From Membranipora membranacea (lineage: Eukaryota; Bryozoa; Gymnolaemata; Cheilostomatida; Membraniporidae), in NCBI GenBank assembly GCA_914767715.1, contig OU612067.1, positions 7,440,001 through 7,504,000 of the forward strand: a stretch of DNA of 64,000 nt, given 5' to 3'. Below the pieces are notes generated by a model. That model was given only the letters and a program-made list of their open reading frames with translations, was not told where the DNA came from and made no database searches. Made by a program: the position numbers and the translations under genes. Positions 50,883 through 62,702 of the stretch are shown in pieces. The first letter of the stretch is position 1. Each line of letters opens with the position of its first letter.

Positions 50883-51120
50883 GCTTTCTTGCCCCAGGTC
50901 CAAATCAATGAGAAAGCTCCACCTTGATCATCGATTCCATCTTTTTAACGGAAGTTGTTTACATAGATATGACCTTGACCTATCAATCAAAACAGACAGC
51001 CAATCAATCAAATCTGACAGCCAATCAGATAACATTTCTGTTTAATAATTGCAGCAAAAGCATAACTAATAACTATCTTTCCATTATATTATAGTCAGAG
51101 ATCATCTGACCTCATATAAT

Positions 51121-51290
51121 AACCGTGGCGTAGTGGGTAACAGCTGATCACTAGGTCAGTGGTTCGAGTCTGGGTGGAGCCAGTGTTTTGACCAGCTACT
51201 ACCATTTACATTGCGAGTAGTCCCGACCTGTAATAAGAGTTGTCTGTCTCGACGGGACGAGATACTGTCCCGTCTAGTTGCCATCACTAA
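51121..51290 (+). mobile_element. tRNA-derived SINE-like element
   Basis: Box A, TGGCGTAGTGGG (51126-51137), and box B, GGTTCGAGTCT (51161-51171), are well formed for RNA polymerase III. The acceptor and T stems do not pair, so it is not a working tRNA. A non-tRNA body with CTCGACGGGACGAGATAC follows. Confidence 0.5.
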
Positions 51291-52586
51291 TGTTAAGACA
51301 ACCTTTGTTATTTTCATATCAAAATTAATTATTGGAGTTGGTATAGACTAATCTCTATATGGTTTCTCAAGTCTTGTGCTTTGGATTTGCAGTGACAACT
51401 TGAACTAAGTAGGCCTATCACTCTATGCTTGTACTGTGGTTCTGTTGGGGATAAAGTGGTTTTACCAGTGTTCAGCAAAGAGCAGGTTCACGCGCACCCG
51501 TACTTCGTACCCCATTACTTCGACGATATGTACTTATGGGTAACATGTTATTGTGCGACTGCTTTTGGCTGTTTCTGAACTATCAATAACAGAAATTCCA
51601 CGAAGTTTGTACAGATACTGACTCTGACATGATCATTCTGAATTTTTTGGAATGAAAATGATTTGATCTTTTTGTTTACCGTCCAGCTTGTCGGCAGTGT
51701 AGCGGCAGTAATCCGCTTATTGGCTAAATGTATGTAAAGGCACTTTCTCCTCTTTGCGATCATCTATAAAACCTACGATGAACAGCTGGTAACATCTAAC
51801 ATTTCAAATAAATAGGAGCAGGCTGTCACTGGACTATATGGTATTTTGGCCCAGGTAAATCATACAATTGTAGTTTGACCCTTTGTATGACCTCCCTGGT
51901 CACACATGAAATGTTGTTTTGACTCATGGATTATGGCATTGGTAAATTATGGTGTTTTGATGGCTCTTTTTACAGATGTGGTAAATGCTACAATGGGGTT
52001 ACAACCTATAGTACAGTTGCCATAGCAGATGTTAGATATTTGCAAGAAGTGTCAAGTCTCCTGACTCTCAAACTATTATCTGAACATTGTCCTTGATCGA
52101 ACCCCCTCCACCATCAATTGAATAATGTAAGCATCTGGCACACATCATAGACGTTTTCACAATATTCATACATCTATATATCTACTATCTTTGCTCTGAA
52201 AATATTTACAATGTATCTATACTGGCTCAGATGCACCAACTGCCTCAATCGATGAGGGATTGTACTATTTACATGTGTGCATTTTGTTTGATCTGCGGGT
52301 GGCCATGATTATTCTATATCTTTAGTTGGTCAGTGTCAAATGCTCATCAAGATATTCTCAATAGAGGTCATATTGTCCAAGGGTTTTGATAGCTGGCTGC
52401 AAACTTTGTGAAAAAGAAACTTGTTGACTATAATAAACAAAGAAGCCAAAGAAGTTCAAGTTTGATGTTGAGGATATATTATTTAGAAATTTCAGTATTG
52501 TATAGCATAAAGAAAGTGTGCAAAATCGGTCATCGGAATTTACGATTTTTGATCATTCCAGATCATCCCTACTTTTAGTAGCTACA
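51291..52586. other. intergenic stretch 3' of CTLD-2
   Basis: No gene is recognised. It includes the presumed CTLD-2 3' untranslated region next to 52587. Confidence 0.4.
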
Positions 52587-55007
52587 TCATGGTCTTGTTT
52601 CACAAATATAAAATCTGGAAGTATTGGTACATTTACAATCATTCCATAATCCGTCAGTCTTTGCACAAACACATGACTCATTTCCATTGCTGTTGTCAGG
52701 CTCATCTTTTCTCCATTGTGATGCAAACTCAGGGAAGCGAGCTGGATCATCTCTATCCCAAAAGTTTGAAAAGACAAATCCAGAAAAGAAAAATGTCCTC
52801 GTAAATGTATTCTCTTCAGCGCCGATGAAAATGAACTGTGAGGCTGAAATAAAAACAGTAAGACTTCAAATCTTTTCACCACTTGCTTGTACCTATTAGG
52901 GCAATGCTGTGTCATGATAATTTATGTGATCTGATTGTTAGGCAAACCTGTTGCTGATGGTGTAGATCAAAAATCAAGAGAAGACTTTATATGCTGAAAT
53001 GCTTAGTTATGCTGTAGTTAACCCTCACAAAGGAATGTGGGGCTTACATACTTGTTACGTAATTTTGTAGAAAACTTTTGAGGTTGGCTCTTCTCCATGC
53101 ATTTTCTCCCGTAACCAATCGGCCATTTTGTGATAGACAGGAAGCTCTAGCACCAGTGATATCTGCCTTTGAAGTACTGATCCTTAGACAAGATGTACCC
53201 TGAGGATTGGTTACAGTAGTAAAGCCATCTGGACAGCCCGTAGCCTCAACTGTTAATAAAATGTTTCACAATGTTATTGAGTGTGGTTGTATCAGAGACT
53301 ATAGATATAGAGACCTTCCACACTTGCGCATAAAAGGGGGATACTCTTAGCTAATGTTCATTAAGTCTAAAAAAATTAATTCAAAAATTTCTTTTCACCT
53401 TAAGGTCTGTCAACAAAAAGAAGATGCGTTCTTTTTGTTTGGATATCTTCGCTTCTTATTGTATGCGCTAAGATTTATATAAAAAATCATGGGGCAGGTA
53501 CCAACCATACAAAATTACAAACGCATTCAAAACTGAAGTGAGAATGGCGGCATTAGAGTAGAGTGCATCGTCAGCAGATTCATGCTGTTTTAAAATCTTT
53601 TTTAAAACCCTTCTTCTATTCAGCTTACTGACAAACGTAAAAAAATTACTTGCATAGAGGGATAGAAGACCTCCCTTTTTGCCTCAAAGTTATCGTGGGA
53701 TGTTTGGGGCTATGAAAAGCTTTTTTCTAAAACTTGCTTTAAAATGTTGTTTGGGCAGATATAAGATGACTTAGACTTTAGAGGGTTCAGAGATATCCCT
53801 GATTCAGAGCAGTTCAAAGCACATATCTTCAGGCAACAAACAGCAATATGCTAGAATAAACCGGAAAAAATTTAATATTTTGAGGATGACATTTTTCTCA
53901 GACCTATGCTATAGGAAATTTCTGTGCTGGCCGACTGATGAATTCAATTCAGTCACCAGAACTGGAGAAGATAACATCAGTGCTTGTCCACACTTAACTA
54001 TTTTCACATTGAATTGAAATTCAGTTGTCTATTTATATGGGGGTTACATTACAAAAAGGTTTATCATCCACCAAGCATTTTGTTTCTTTGATGCCTACTT
54101 TTTATTTAAAAGACATCTTAGATTTCATATGTCCCAGTTGATATTATCGAAAGTCCTGTGTGAATGTACTTATAAAATAAACAATTAAAGCATTCACCTT
54201 GTCAATTTTTGATAGTAAATTCATTGCACTGGGTACGCTTACCTCCAAGCGATTACCACCAGAAAGGGGCGGAGCCTAATTTTCAATGTGTTCGCATCGG
54301 TTATATACGTTATCATGGCAAGTGGAAGGTCTCTATATCTATAGGCTCTGGTTGTATTGTCATGGAAAAGTTCTTATCGGGTGACAGTGTCTTCAAAATT
54401 CAAAGTGAAGAACAGTAATAAAGGGTAAGATCCCTTTTTCTATTCTATTAAGACACTGGCTGATAGACAGAAGTTAAAGTAGTAATCAAAATCCTAAACA
54501 GAATGATTCAGTCAATAAATACAAAATGGAACAAATATACATATTGGTTATGCACATATATATATATATATATCATTTCTTGCCTTTGGAAGTTTGTAAC
54601 CAAAATGCCAACAAAGTTATAAATGAAGCGTCTTTTTTCTTTTCCTCATCACAAAAATTATGATGTTTTGTAACAAGGGAAGAAGACAAAAAGTTCTTTA
54701 TCTTCCGAACAATTTGTGTGCACCTGTTGTGGGAGCGGATAGTTTGGACCAAGAGTTGAAAGATATATTCACTGCTTCCTCTATTAAATACAGTTTGTAA
54801 GGACAGGTGTGTCTATAGATACACCAAATAAAGTTTCAATTGATTTGAACCCATCAAATTTGAATGAAAAGTAATATTATTAAATCACACACGTTATAGT
54901 CGAATATTGTTTTGAGTCCAAGCTCAACTCAGATATTTCATCGTCAACATACCTGAAGCAGGGGCAAGCTGAACAGCGAGCACTACGATAAGAGCTGCAG
55001 CAAACAT
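52587..55007 (-). CDS. secreted C-type lectin-like protein (CTLD-2)
   Basis: Exons 55007-54953, 53249-53052 and 52843-52587 join in phase 1 at both introns, as in CTLD-1, and give 169 aa. The signal peptide is MFAAALIVVLAVQLAPAS. The lectin-like domain has the same eight Cys positions (24, 39, 56, 142, 144, 154, 156, 165) and the same EPD (132-134) and WND (151-153) motifs. SNGNESCVCAKTDGLWNDC is close to the CTLD-1 motif region. Exon 2 has diverged more (CPDGFTTVTNPQGTSCLRI). It points opposite to the other two cluster members and lies inside the loop of the large inverted repeat. A TATA box lies about 95 bases upstream of the ATG. The ligand is unknown. Confidence 0.9.
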
Positions 55008-55098
55008 ATTATATGCTTGGTGATGAATTGTGTCTGTTAGAATGTACTGATTGACTGCACTGATGGTGCTCAAATGAAGATGTTACCTCAATCCCAAA

Positions 55099-55106
55099 TT
55101 TATATA
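55099..55106 (-). promoter_or_regulatory. TATA box of CTLD-2
   Basis: TATATAAA on the minus strand lies about 92 bases before the ATG, in TATATAAATTTGGG. It resembles the CTLD-1 promoter in sequence and spacing. Confidence 0.5.
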
Positions 55107-55650
55107 TGTTTGGACGGCCAATGGCACAGAAGCAATAATTTCCTCCAATAAGGTAAGAGGGACTGCACATGTGCGATTGTTTATAGCTTAGCAAGAGAAA
55201 CCTGTTTGTTTAGTGGTCTAAGTTCCGCCCCTTTTATAGTAAGCGGCTTATAATTACACACTACAACGCTTCTCGCAGCAGATTATACTAGGGCAATGTT
55301 TGCCAGCGAGAGAATAGTCTCATTGGTTAATTAGCAGTAACCAGTGGCACGTTGGCACGTGACGGGAATCATTAAAAGGCTTTGTTTATGGAATATCATT
55401 GGCTGATAGCTAACCTTATGATTATATCGCAGCTTGTAAACAAGCTTTGTGTCTGCAGTGAAAAATGAGGAGATAATGAGCAAAGCTAGAATTTCAAGCT
55501 CTATTTTATTTTTAATGGCTCTAGTTTTCTAGCTGGTCTGTGGACCGCTTAAGATGAAACAAAATTTTGCCATGTTAAATGAGTCAACTTTCACAGAACT
55601 CTTGAGTCATTATGTTAACATGTGATGATGTCTTAGCTTGGCACTTCAAC

Positions 55651-56072
55651 TTTCTTCATGTCATGGTTTTGCCGCTAAATGATTTTATACTTGAAACTTA
55701 AACAAAGATGTTCAGGACCAGAGCTGCTTCATTTGTCGCAAAACTTGTTTTTATAATTTCAGTTAAGGTCAAAACAAGTTTTATCCTGTTATATAGAGAA
55801 GCGTCTAGTGTCCAAGTCTAAGGAAACATATTTTTGGTGACGACGCATCCCATGATGTAACTTTCTTCATGTCATTGTTTTGCCGCTAAATTATTTTATA
55901 CTTGAAACTTAAACAAATATGTTCAGGACCAGAGCTGCTTCATTTGTCGCAAAACTTCTTTTCATAGTTTCAGTTAAGGTCAAAATAAGTTTTATCCTGT
56001 TACATAGAGAAGCGTCTAGTGTCCAAGTCTAAGTAAACATATTTTTGGTGACGACGCATCCCATGAAGTAAC
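55651..56072. repeat. 211-bp tandem duplication
   Basis: Two adjacent units start at TTTCTTCATGTCAT (55651 and 55862) and share nearly every base, including CAGGACCAGAGCTGCTTCAT and GGTGACGACGCATCCCATGA. The second unit runs into the inner end of the right arm. Confidence 0.9.
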
Positions 56073-56221
56073 TTCATACTTGATATTTAACTTAGTTGTT
56101 TTTCAAAGACCTGATTACCAATTCATTTGAATTGAATTTTCATTTGACCAATACCAAGCCAAAAGTGTTGATGGATTAGTAGGACCAGGATCAGGGGAAT
56201 ATTCATTTGCAGACACTGATC

Positions 56222-56903
56222 ATCCAAATCAAGGAGTGCATAAAATTGCGAACTGATGACATCATATTCTGTAAAATAGTAACGCTGTAAAATGTTATTT
56301 TTTCAGCTAGTTTCTTGATTTCATATCTCGATTATGGCAACCAATTTTGATGAAAATCATTTGCTCATTAGTTGGAAATTCTCAGCCATCATTAGTTGTT
56401 TTGAGCTGCAGGCTTAATTCTGCACAGTCTAAGGTGTAGAAAGCATCAATTTCTGTGCAAGATAGGAGTAAGTGAACATGGACATGCAGATATTGCAGAC
56501 CAATTAGCCTGCAGATATGACAGATCAAATTTTTTGAGAATTGATGAACATCTATATTGTATCAAAGCCAGCCCAGATATTCATCTTTATGTCCTATTTG
56601 TTGATCATAATGATTTGCATATTCTGTTGGGAATTCAAAATAATCCCCTAGACCTGTTTATTTCACATCAGTCATATCAGGCTGTCAAAATAATGAGCTC
56701 CATGTCAAAATGGCAGTTCAAATAGACACATTGATGAATGTATACAGCACCTGCCATTAAGGATTTGATTTCCATCAAAAAATAAATTGCCAACAACCGA
56801 AACAAGACACACTGGCCTTGGCTTCACATTTAAGGTTTTCATGAATTTCGCAAGTTTCTCCCATTGGAAACTGCCTAAAAATATTATAAGCAACCTTAGT
56901 TAT
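56222..56903. other. segment present only in the right arm, with a coding-like frame
   Basis: This segment lies between GACACTGATC and CTCCGACATCAGC; the left arm joins the two directly, with ATC shared at both junctions. A plus-strand frame of about 105 codons ending at 56725 reads GHADIADQLACRYDRSN, DEHLYCIKASPDIHLYV and LGIQNNPLDLF. A minus-strand frame (56893-56705) reads GSFQWEKLAKFMKTLNVKP. Neither is recognised. It is either an insertion or sequence deleted from the left arm. Confidence 0.45.
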
Positions 56904-57861
56904 CTCCGACATCAGCAAGAAAACTCTTCGCCTTATCGCCTTGCACGCATGACAAGAACCGCCACATGATTAGCGGCAAAGTGGTATCCATACAGATCCT
57001 GATTTCTGGACATGGGTATAATTTCACCAACAATAAATTTTAATCCAAAGTTCATGCACTCAAATTGAACTTACTTGTCGCCGATGCAATGTTAACCAGC
57101 CATCTATATGTATATATCATATACATATAATAAAACTTGCTTCTCTGGACTTGTTAAATGAAGAATCAGAATCTGAAACCTGCCGGCTCCATAGGAGTTC
57201 AACTAAAATGGTTTTTTTTACATTCGGCGTGTAGTCCACCCTCAATTCGTTTACTATAATTTTCAGATTTTTAGCAATGAAATCAGATATTCTTCACATC
57301 GACTGAGATCAATATCTAGAAAGATTCCTTCAGTTGTCTTGAATGATCTTCTAGCTTTTTGTTGTTGCTGTTACATAGCCAATGCTTATAACACAAGGCA
57401 TTGATAGAATATATGAACTTCTGACACCAAAATTTCAGTATAAGAATTTTGCCACCATGTGTTTTGAAGATTCGCAGTAAGAATTTTGTTAGGTGTTTGA
57501 TTGTTCTTGGGTTGGCAATTCATACATTGATGTTAGGTTCTGAAATCTGCCTCCCCCTATGCCTCCCGGAGAAAAATTATTGATAAATTTTTATTTCCTC
57601 ATTGCATCATATTTATGAACATGAGGTGAACCATACTACGTCAACGATCAAAGTTGTCCAGTCAATGTCCCTGCCAAGTCATATGGAATTATGGCAAATG
57701 TATTATTGATTATATTTTATGAAGTCAACACTTTAAATGATGATAAAATAACTGTGCCAGCTGTTATCTTTCACCATCCTCAACTATCATATGACAGCAA
57801 TGTGTCAATTTGCGGAACTATTCTGATATGATTACATGATTGTGCAAAAAAGTGGTAGCCG

Positions 57862-58180
57862 GACATTTTCCCAATGTCATTTTTCCACCAAGCCATTTTC
57901 CCACCTCTCTTTACCCACCAAGCCATATTCCCACCGAACCATTTTCCCACCACAACATTTTCCCACATATCCGTTTTCCCACTAGGACGATTTCTCACTG
58001 ATCCATTTTCTCAGCCGGATGTTTTCCCACAAATCTGTTTTCCCACCATGATGCTTTCTCACCAAGCTGTTTTCCCACCTGAATGCTTTCTCACTAATCC
58101 ATTTTTCCACCAGGACGTTTTCCCACCAATCCATTTTTCCACCCGGACGTTTTCCGACTTGCCATTTTCCCACCATGGTT
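57862..58180. repeat. 16-bp tandem array, right arm
   Basis: Complement of the left-arm array: core TTTTCCCACC with variable 6-bp spacers in matching order, a few single-base differences. Confidence 0.9.
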
Positions 58181-59177
58181 TTTTTTCAAATGAACGCTGG
58201 TAGCTTCTTTTTAATTTTTGGTTTCTTTTCCTTCTACTCTTTTTCAGGCATTAAAAATGTTAATTGAAAGTAGTGTTAGAGTCTCGTCATAAAAATTTTG
58301 TCGTTCCTTTTTTGTTCTAGAATCCTAAAGTCTATGACCGTTGGTGTTAAAAATGCTGATCGAGGTTATGAAAATTACTTGAACAGTTTTCTCATGATTT
58401 TTCACAACTTTGCTCTTGTACGATTGCTTGTAATAACGCATAGTTGTGTTCAACTAAGGAACTGTTGTCAGATTTATGGGGGCTCATGTTTGTAAATAGA
58501 AGATGCACACAGAATCTTGGAATGAACATCGGGTGGAACAAACATCGACGGCATCGAACTAACTGGAATGAACGTAGTCTGGTTTGAAAGTCAAAAATCC
58601 TGGAATGAATGTAGAAAGTGCTGGATTGAACGCCGACTACATTAGTTGGTATAGAGAGTCAACAGGAGAGCAACTCCCAAAAATAATTGTGTTATAAAAA
58701 ACCAGCATTCATCTTATGAACAATAACTATAACAATGCTTGTCACAATCAAGGTTTTGGTTTAAATGTATAAATTGTGATTAGGCTAAGGCAATTCAATA
58801 TTGCAATGCCAAATCACATGTGCTGCACATTTGGTACCATTTATATTTATTTATTTTGTTTGGTACCGGTAACGGTAGCCGGTCTTGACAAGCTAAGTTC
58901 GGTGGGGGAGGGTGAGAAGTTTCTCTCCTCCCTGCTGTAGCTCTTTTCTACCTTCGCGGTTGCATCCTAAATTGAGTAGGGGTGTGAACTCTGTTGTGTA
59001 CATTTTAAGACAAAGGATTTTGTAACACTCGATTAGAAACCTCTGACAGTGATGGGACTTGACAGTCAGCTAAAAATTCAAGCAGTTGATATGACGTCAT
59101 CGATTGAATTGCAACATGATGCTGGTATATGTCTATACACTGTACATAGGTGATGGTGAAGGTGAATGGTGAAAGCA

Positions 59178-61550
59178 ATCTGTTTGTTTCCAGCTGACAA
59201 GAGATGCAAATCATCAAAGATTGATTTTGTGATGACATTACATTGTCTGATTTATTTATTTATTGAAGTTTTCTAAAAGTTTATAATTAAAGCAAATTAA
59301 AAATAACTTGGTGACCTCACACACATTAACAAAGATACAAAAAAATGACTTGAATAAAAGATATAAGTTGTAGGGTGTTACATATACTACATATATAGTG
59401 AGTAGGATAATGAAAGCATGGTATCATAAATTGTTTGAATAAGATGAAAAAAGAAAAGAAGAAACAGAGAGTGGCAAACAAAAATACAAGTTAATAACAT
59501 TAGGTAGGATTAAATGATAATGATTCATGAGGCTTGGCTGATTTAGTTACAAATGTATGAAAAATATTTAAAAAGGCTGACTTGCCTAGGTTTGATCTAA
59601 ATGAGGGTTTAATTATTGTACAGTTGCTACGAAGTGATCGTGTATGTCTGTTTGATTTGCTAACGAGATGAAGTATGTGCTTGGATGCACGGCCTTTATG
59701 GACCCTCGATTTGACAAACTTGTGAAAAAGAAAATTCCTTCTACTGTGGAGAGTTTGTAAATTTAGGAGTAAGCGGCCAGATGTGACAGAAAATTGTTTG
59801 GGGGCTGAAGTTTCTGATTGCTTTATTTTGTACTTTTTCTAATGTTTCTGAATTTTTGGCTAAACCATCAAGGTACAATGATGAGCAGTATTCTACTATA
59901 GGTCTGATCAGTGATTTGTAAGTCTTCAATGAGTTTTATACTGTCATGTATTTTTTTAGTTTTGATAACAAGTAGACCATTTTGTTTGCTTTAGAGGCGG
60001 TTGCATTAGCCTGAGGGGTTAAACTAAGTTCTGAATCAAGAAGATTGAGCGAATGCTTGGGTTCTATTTTCAAATTGCTTATTTGGATTTGGTAAAAATC
60101 TTCTACTTTTCTATATGAGAAAATACAGTATTGGGTTTTGGATAAGTCAAGTTGAAGGAGATCGTTTGAATACCAATTCAATACTTCTCTCATCAATGAC
60201 TCTGATTTATCCATAAAGTTAGGGATATCTGTTGCTGTGCAGTAAATAATGGTGTCATCAGCGTAAGCGAATGCAGTTTTGTGCTTGTTAAGGAGATCAT
60301 TGATAGCAAGATTGAATAAGATTGGACCCAGAACACTTCCTTATGGTACTCCACATGTAATCGGTAGTGCACTGGACTGATCATCATCAACTTTCATGAT
60401 TTTGGTTCGATGTGAAAGATAGGATGTAAATAATTTTGTTGTTGACTCTGCAAAATTTAGTCGCTTTAGAGTGTGGATGAGTTGTCCATGATTAATAGTG
60501 TCAAATGCTTTACGTACGTCCAAAGAGAGTGCACCTATGAAATTCGGTTGAGGGTTGTCTAGCGTTGTTCTCCAATTTTGTAAAAGAGAAAGTAATAACT
60601 GTTCACTGGAATGGTGCTTACGAAAACCGAATTGTCGATCTGAGAGTATTCCATGTGTTTCGATAAAGGTCATAATTTGATTTTTCATATCTAGCTCAAA
60701 CACCTTGGATATGATTGGCAGACTGGAAATTGGTCTGTAGTTGCAAGAGTCTGTTTTATCGCCCTTCTTAAAGAGTGGGGTGACCAGGGCTGTTTTTAGG
60801 CAGTCAGGGAATATTGATTCCTTGTAGCATTCGTTAATGATCAGGGCTATGGGAAGAGCTAATAGGTCTGCAACAGTTTGGTACAGGGAAGCTGGAAACA
60901 TGGTCAAGCCACCACGTTTATTTGGTTTGAAGGACTTTATCAGTTTGTAGATTGTTTCGCTCTCAACATATGTGAAAGAGAAACTTGAACCTTGGAAAAG
61001 GTCAGGTTGTGGATCGATCTTAGGAATAAAAACCGATTGTCCAGCGACCGTGGTGAAATATCTATTAAGGGCATTTGCCTTGTCAGAGTTTGAGGTGTAG
61101 GTAGAGTTTTGATAGCTAATTTTTTCGATTTGATCAAATGATTTCTTTTTTCCTGTCAGTGAATTCAGGCAGGTGAAAAAATCATCTTTAGATAACGAGT
61201 CATTTATAAAGTCTTTCTTAGCATTCCTAATTTTATTTGTAACAAAGTTTCGAAACTTGTTGAACTGTTTGACTTGCGCTGTAGCTGGATTAGGTATATC
61301 CTTGAATACCCTCTTGTGAAATTTTGTTTCTTAAATTAATGAGATGCTGAATATCAGGGAAAAGCCACTGGTTTTCAGCCCCTCGCACTCTTTTTGTTTT
61401 AACTTGAGCATGCTTGTCAATCAGGTCAGAGATAAAGTTTTCAATATTTTTCATGCGGTGAAGCAATGATTTGTTCATGTCAATTGCTGTTTGCTGATGC
61501 GATGTCTCTGAACTACCTAACAAATTCTTCCTAGTTGTACTTCCTTTCCC
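59178..61550 (-). mobile_element. 5'-truncated non-LTR retrotransposon (CR1/Jockey-like reverse transcriptase)
   Basis: On the minus strand the frame runs from about 61523 through the reverse transcriptase. It shows TPLFKKGDKTDSCNYRPIS, SLPIISKVFE, LSDRQFGFRKHHSSEQ, SLDVRKAFDTINH, GSVLGPILFN and the catalytic AYADDT (near 60262-60250), then the thumb and C-terminal region to 59741. The Q of GVPQGS is a stop (TAA near 60351), and the segments after it are shifted or broken in places. No endonuclease domain remains, so the 5' end is lost. The AT-rich 3' tail at 59178-59550 is shared with 50510-50882. The clade is judged by motif style only. Confidence 0.85.
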
Positions 61551-62702
61551 TTGGCGAGAAAATTATAACAAAGAATTGCATGCAAATCAGATGAATCAAT
61601 CGATCTTATGATTCAATGCACAATCAGTAATGTAATCTGAATATCGTAGAAATTCTATTAACACAACTCCATTTTTTAGCACTTTGTACGAAAAGATAAA
61701 TAATCAACTTATTTTATTTGGATGCTCTCAAATGGTCATAGATTGAATATATCACATCAAAATAATCTCAAGCCAACAGACTGATGATCTTAAGGAGAAG
61801 GAGCAGCCTGTTACCATGCATTTTAGAAACGATGAAAATCACCGATTGCACAGTCATAAGACTACATTTTATTGCAGATTAATAAGAGTTTAATATAATA
61901 TAATATAATAATATAAGATTATATGCCTTGACAGTGTTGTGACTGTTGTGCTGTTCACCTTGCTTCTGCTACAGGTAGGTTAAATCTTAAATTCAAACCA
62001 TCTTCAATCTATTTTACATATATTATACATATATATATATTCATTAAATCAAATTCATCATTTTTGTGGATTAAAAATTAAATGTATTTGTCTTTCATGA
62101 ATCTACCTAACCAAACCTTGTGGGTTTGCCAGTAAGGGGAACAAAGTGTGTAAACTCTTGCTCAAACAGTTTCCTCTCATCATGAAGCTACTCAAATTAA
62201 CAAGAAAAGAAGTAAGTTGGGTTATCTTCAGTTGTTTTTACTTTCCTTGATAAGAAATCTTAAACTTTCTTTAATATAGAGAAGAAAACAGAGGCGATAT
62301 TTGCCACCCCTCCACATCCACACAACAATGCTTGTCCGGACAAACAAATTATAACCTGACTTTAACTTGAATAATGTGCATGTTATCATGTTTGTTTGCT
62401 TGGGTATTGCAAAAGTCTAATGATTTAAAACATATATTATCCATACAAATGTACATTCTTTTCAATCTTGTTAGCTTTTGATCTCTATCTATCATGATGA
62501 TTGATACCTGAGGGCTACTTTGTCCGCGGCTATCACATTGATGTGATTAACAAATGCATTGACATACCATACCATTGCATTCAATTACATCCTAAAAGCC
62601 ATCCATCTTACAAACAGGTGTGGCACGTGGGTTGGGATACCTATATTAGAAGTAAAGTAAATAGCAAATGCTTTACCAATTTATCAATTTAATCACTTTT
62701 AG
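61551..62702. other. stretch upstream of CTLD-3; possible decayed signal exon
   Basis: VTVVLFTLLLLQ can be read before a GTAGGT donor at 61975 but has no in-frame ATG, so it may be the decayed first exon of CTLD-3. The rest has AT microsatellites and no gene. Confidence 0.3.

Larger units (their letters stand above)
56062..58908 (-). repeat. right arm of the large inverted repeat
   Basis: Inverted copy of 46031-48155. It is about 0.7 kb longer because of one internal segment (about 56222-56903) absent from the left arm; the remaining sequence aligns end to end. It contains the 16-bp array at 57862-58180 with the same spacer order as the left arm. Confidence 0.9.

Noticed and set aside
51121-51186. 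Functional tRNA gene
   Set aside because: Boxes A and B are good but the acceptor and T stems do not pair; a SINE fits better.
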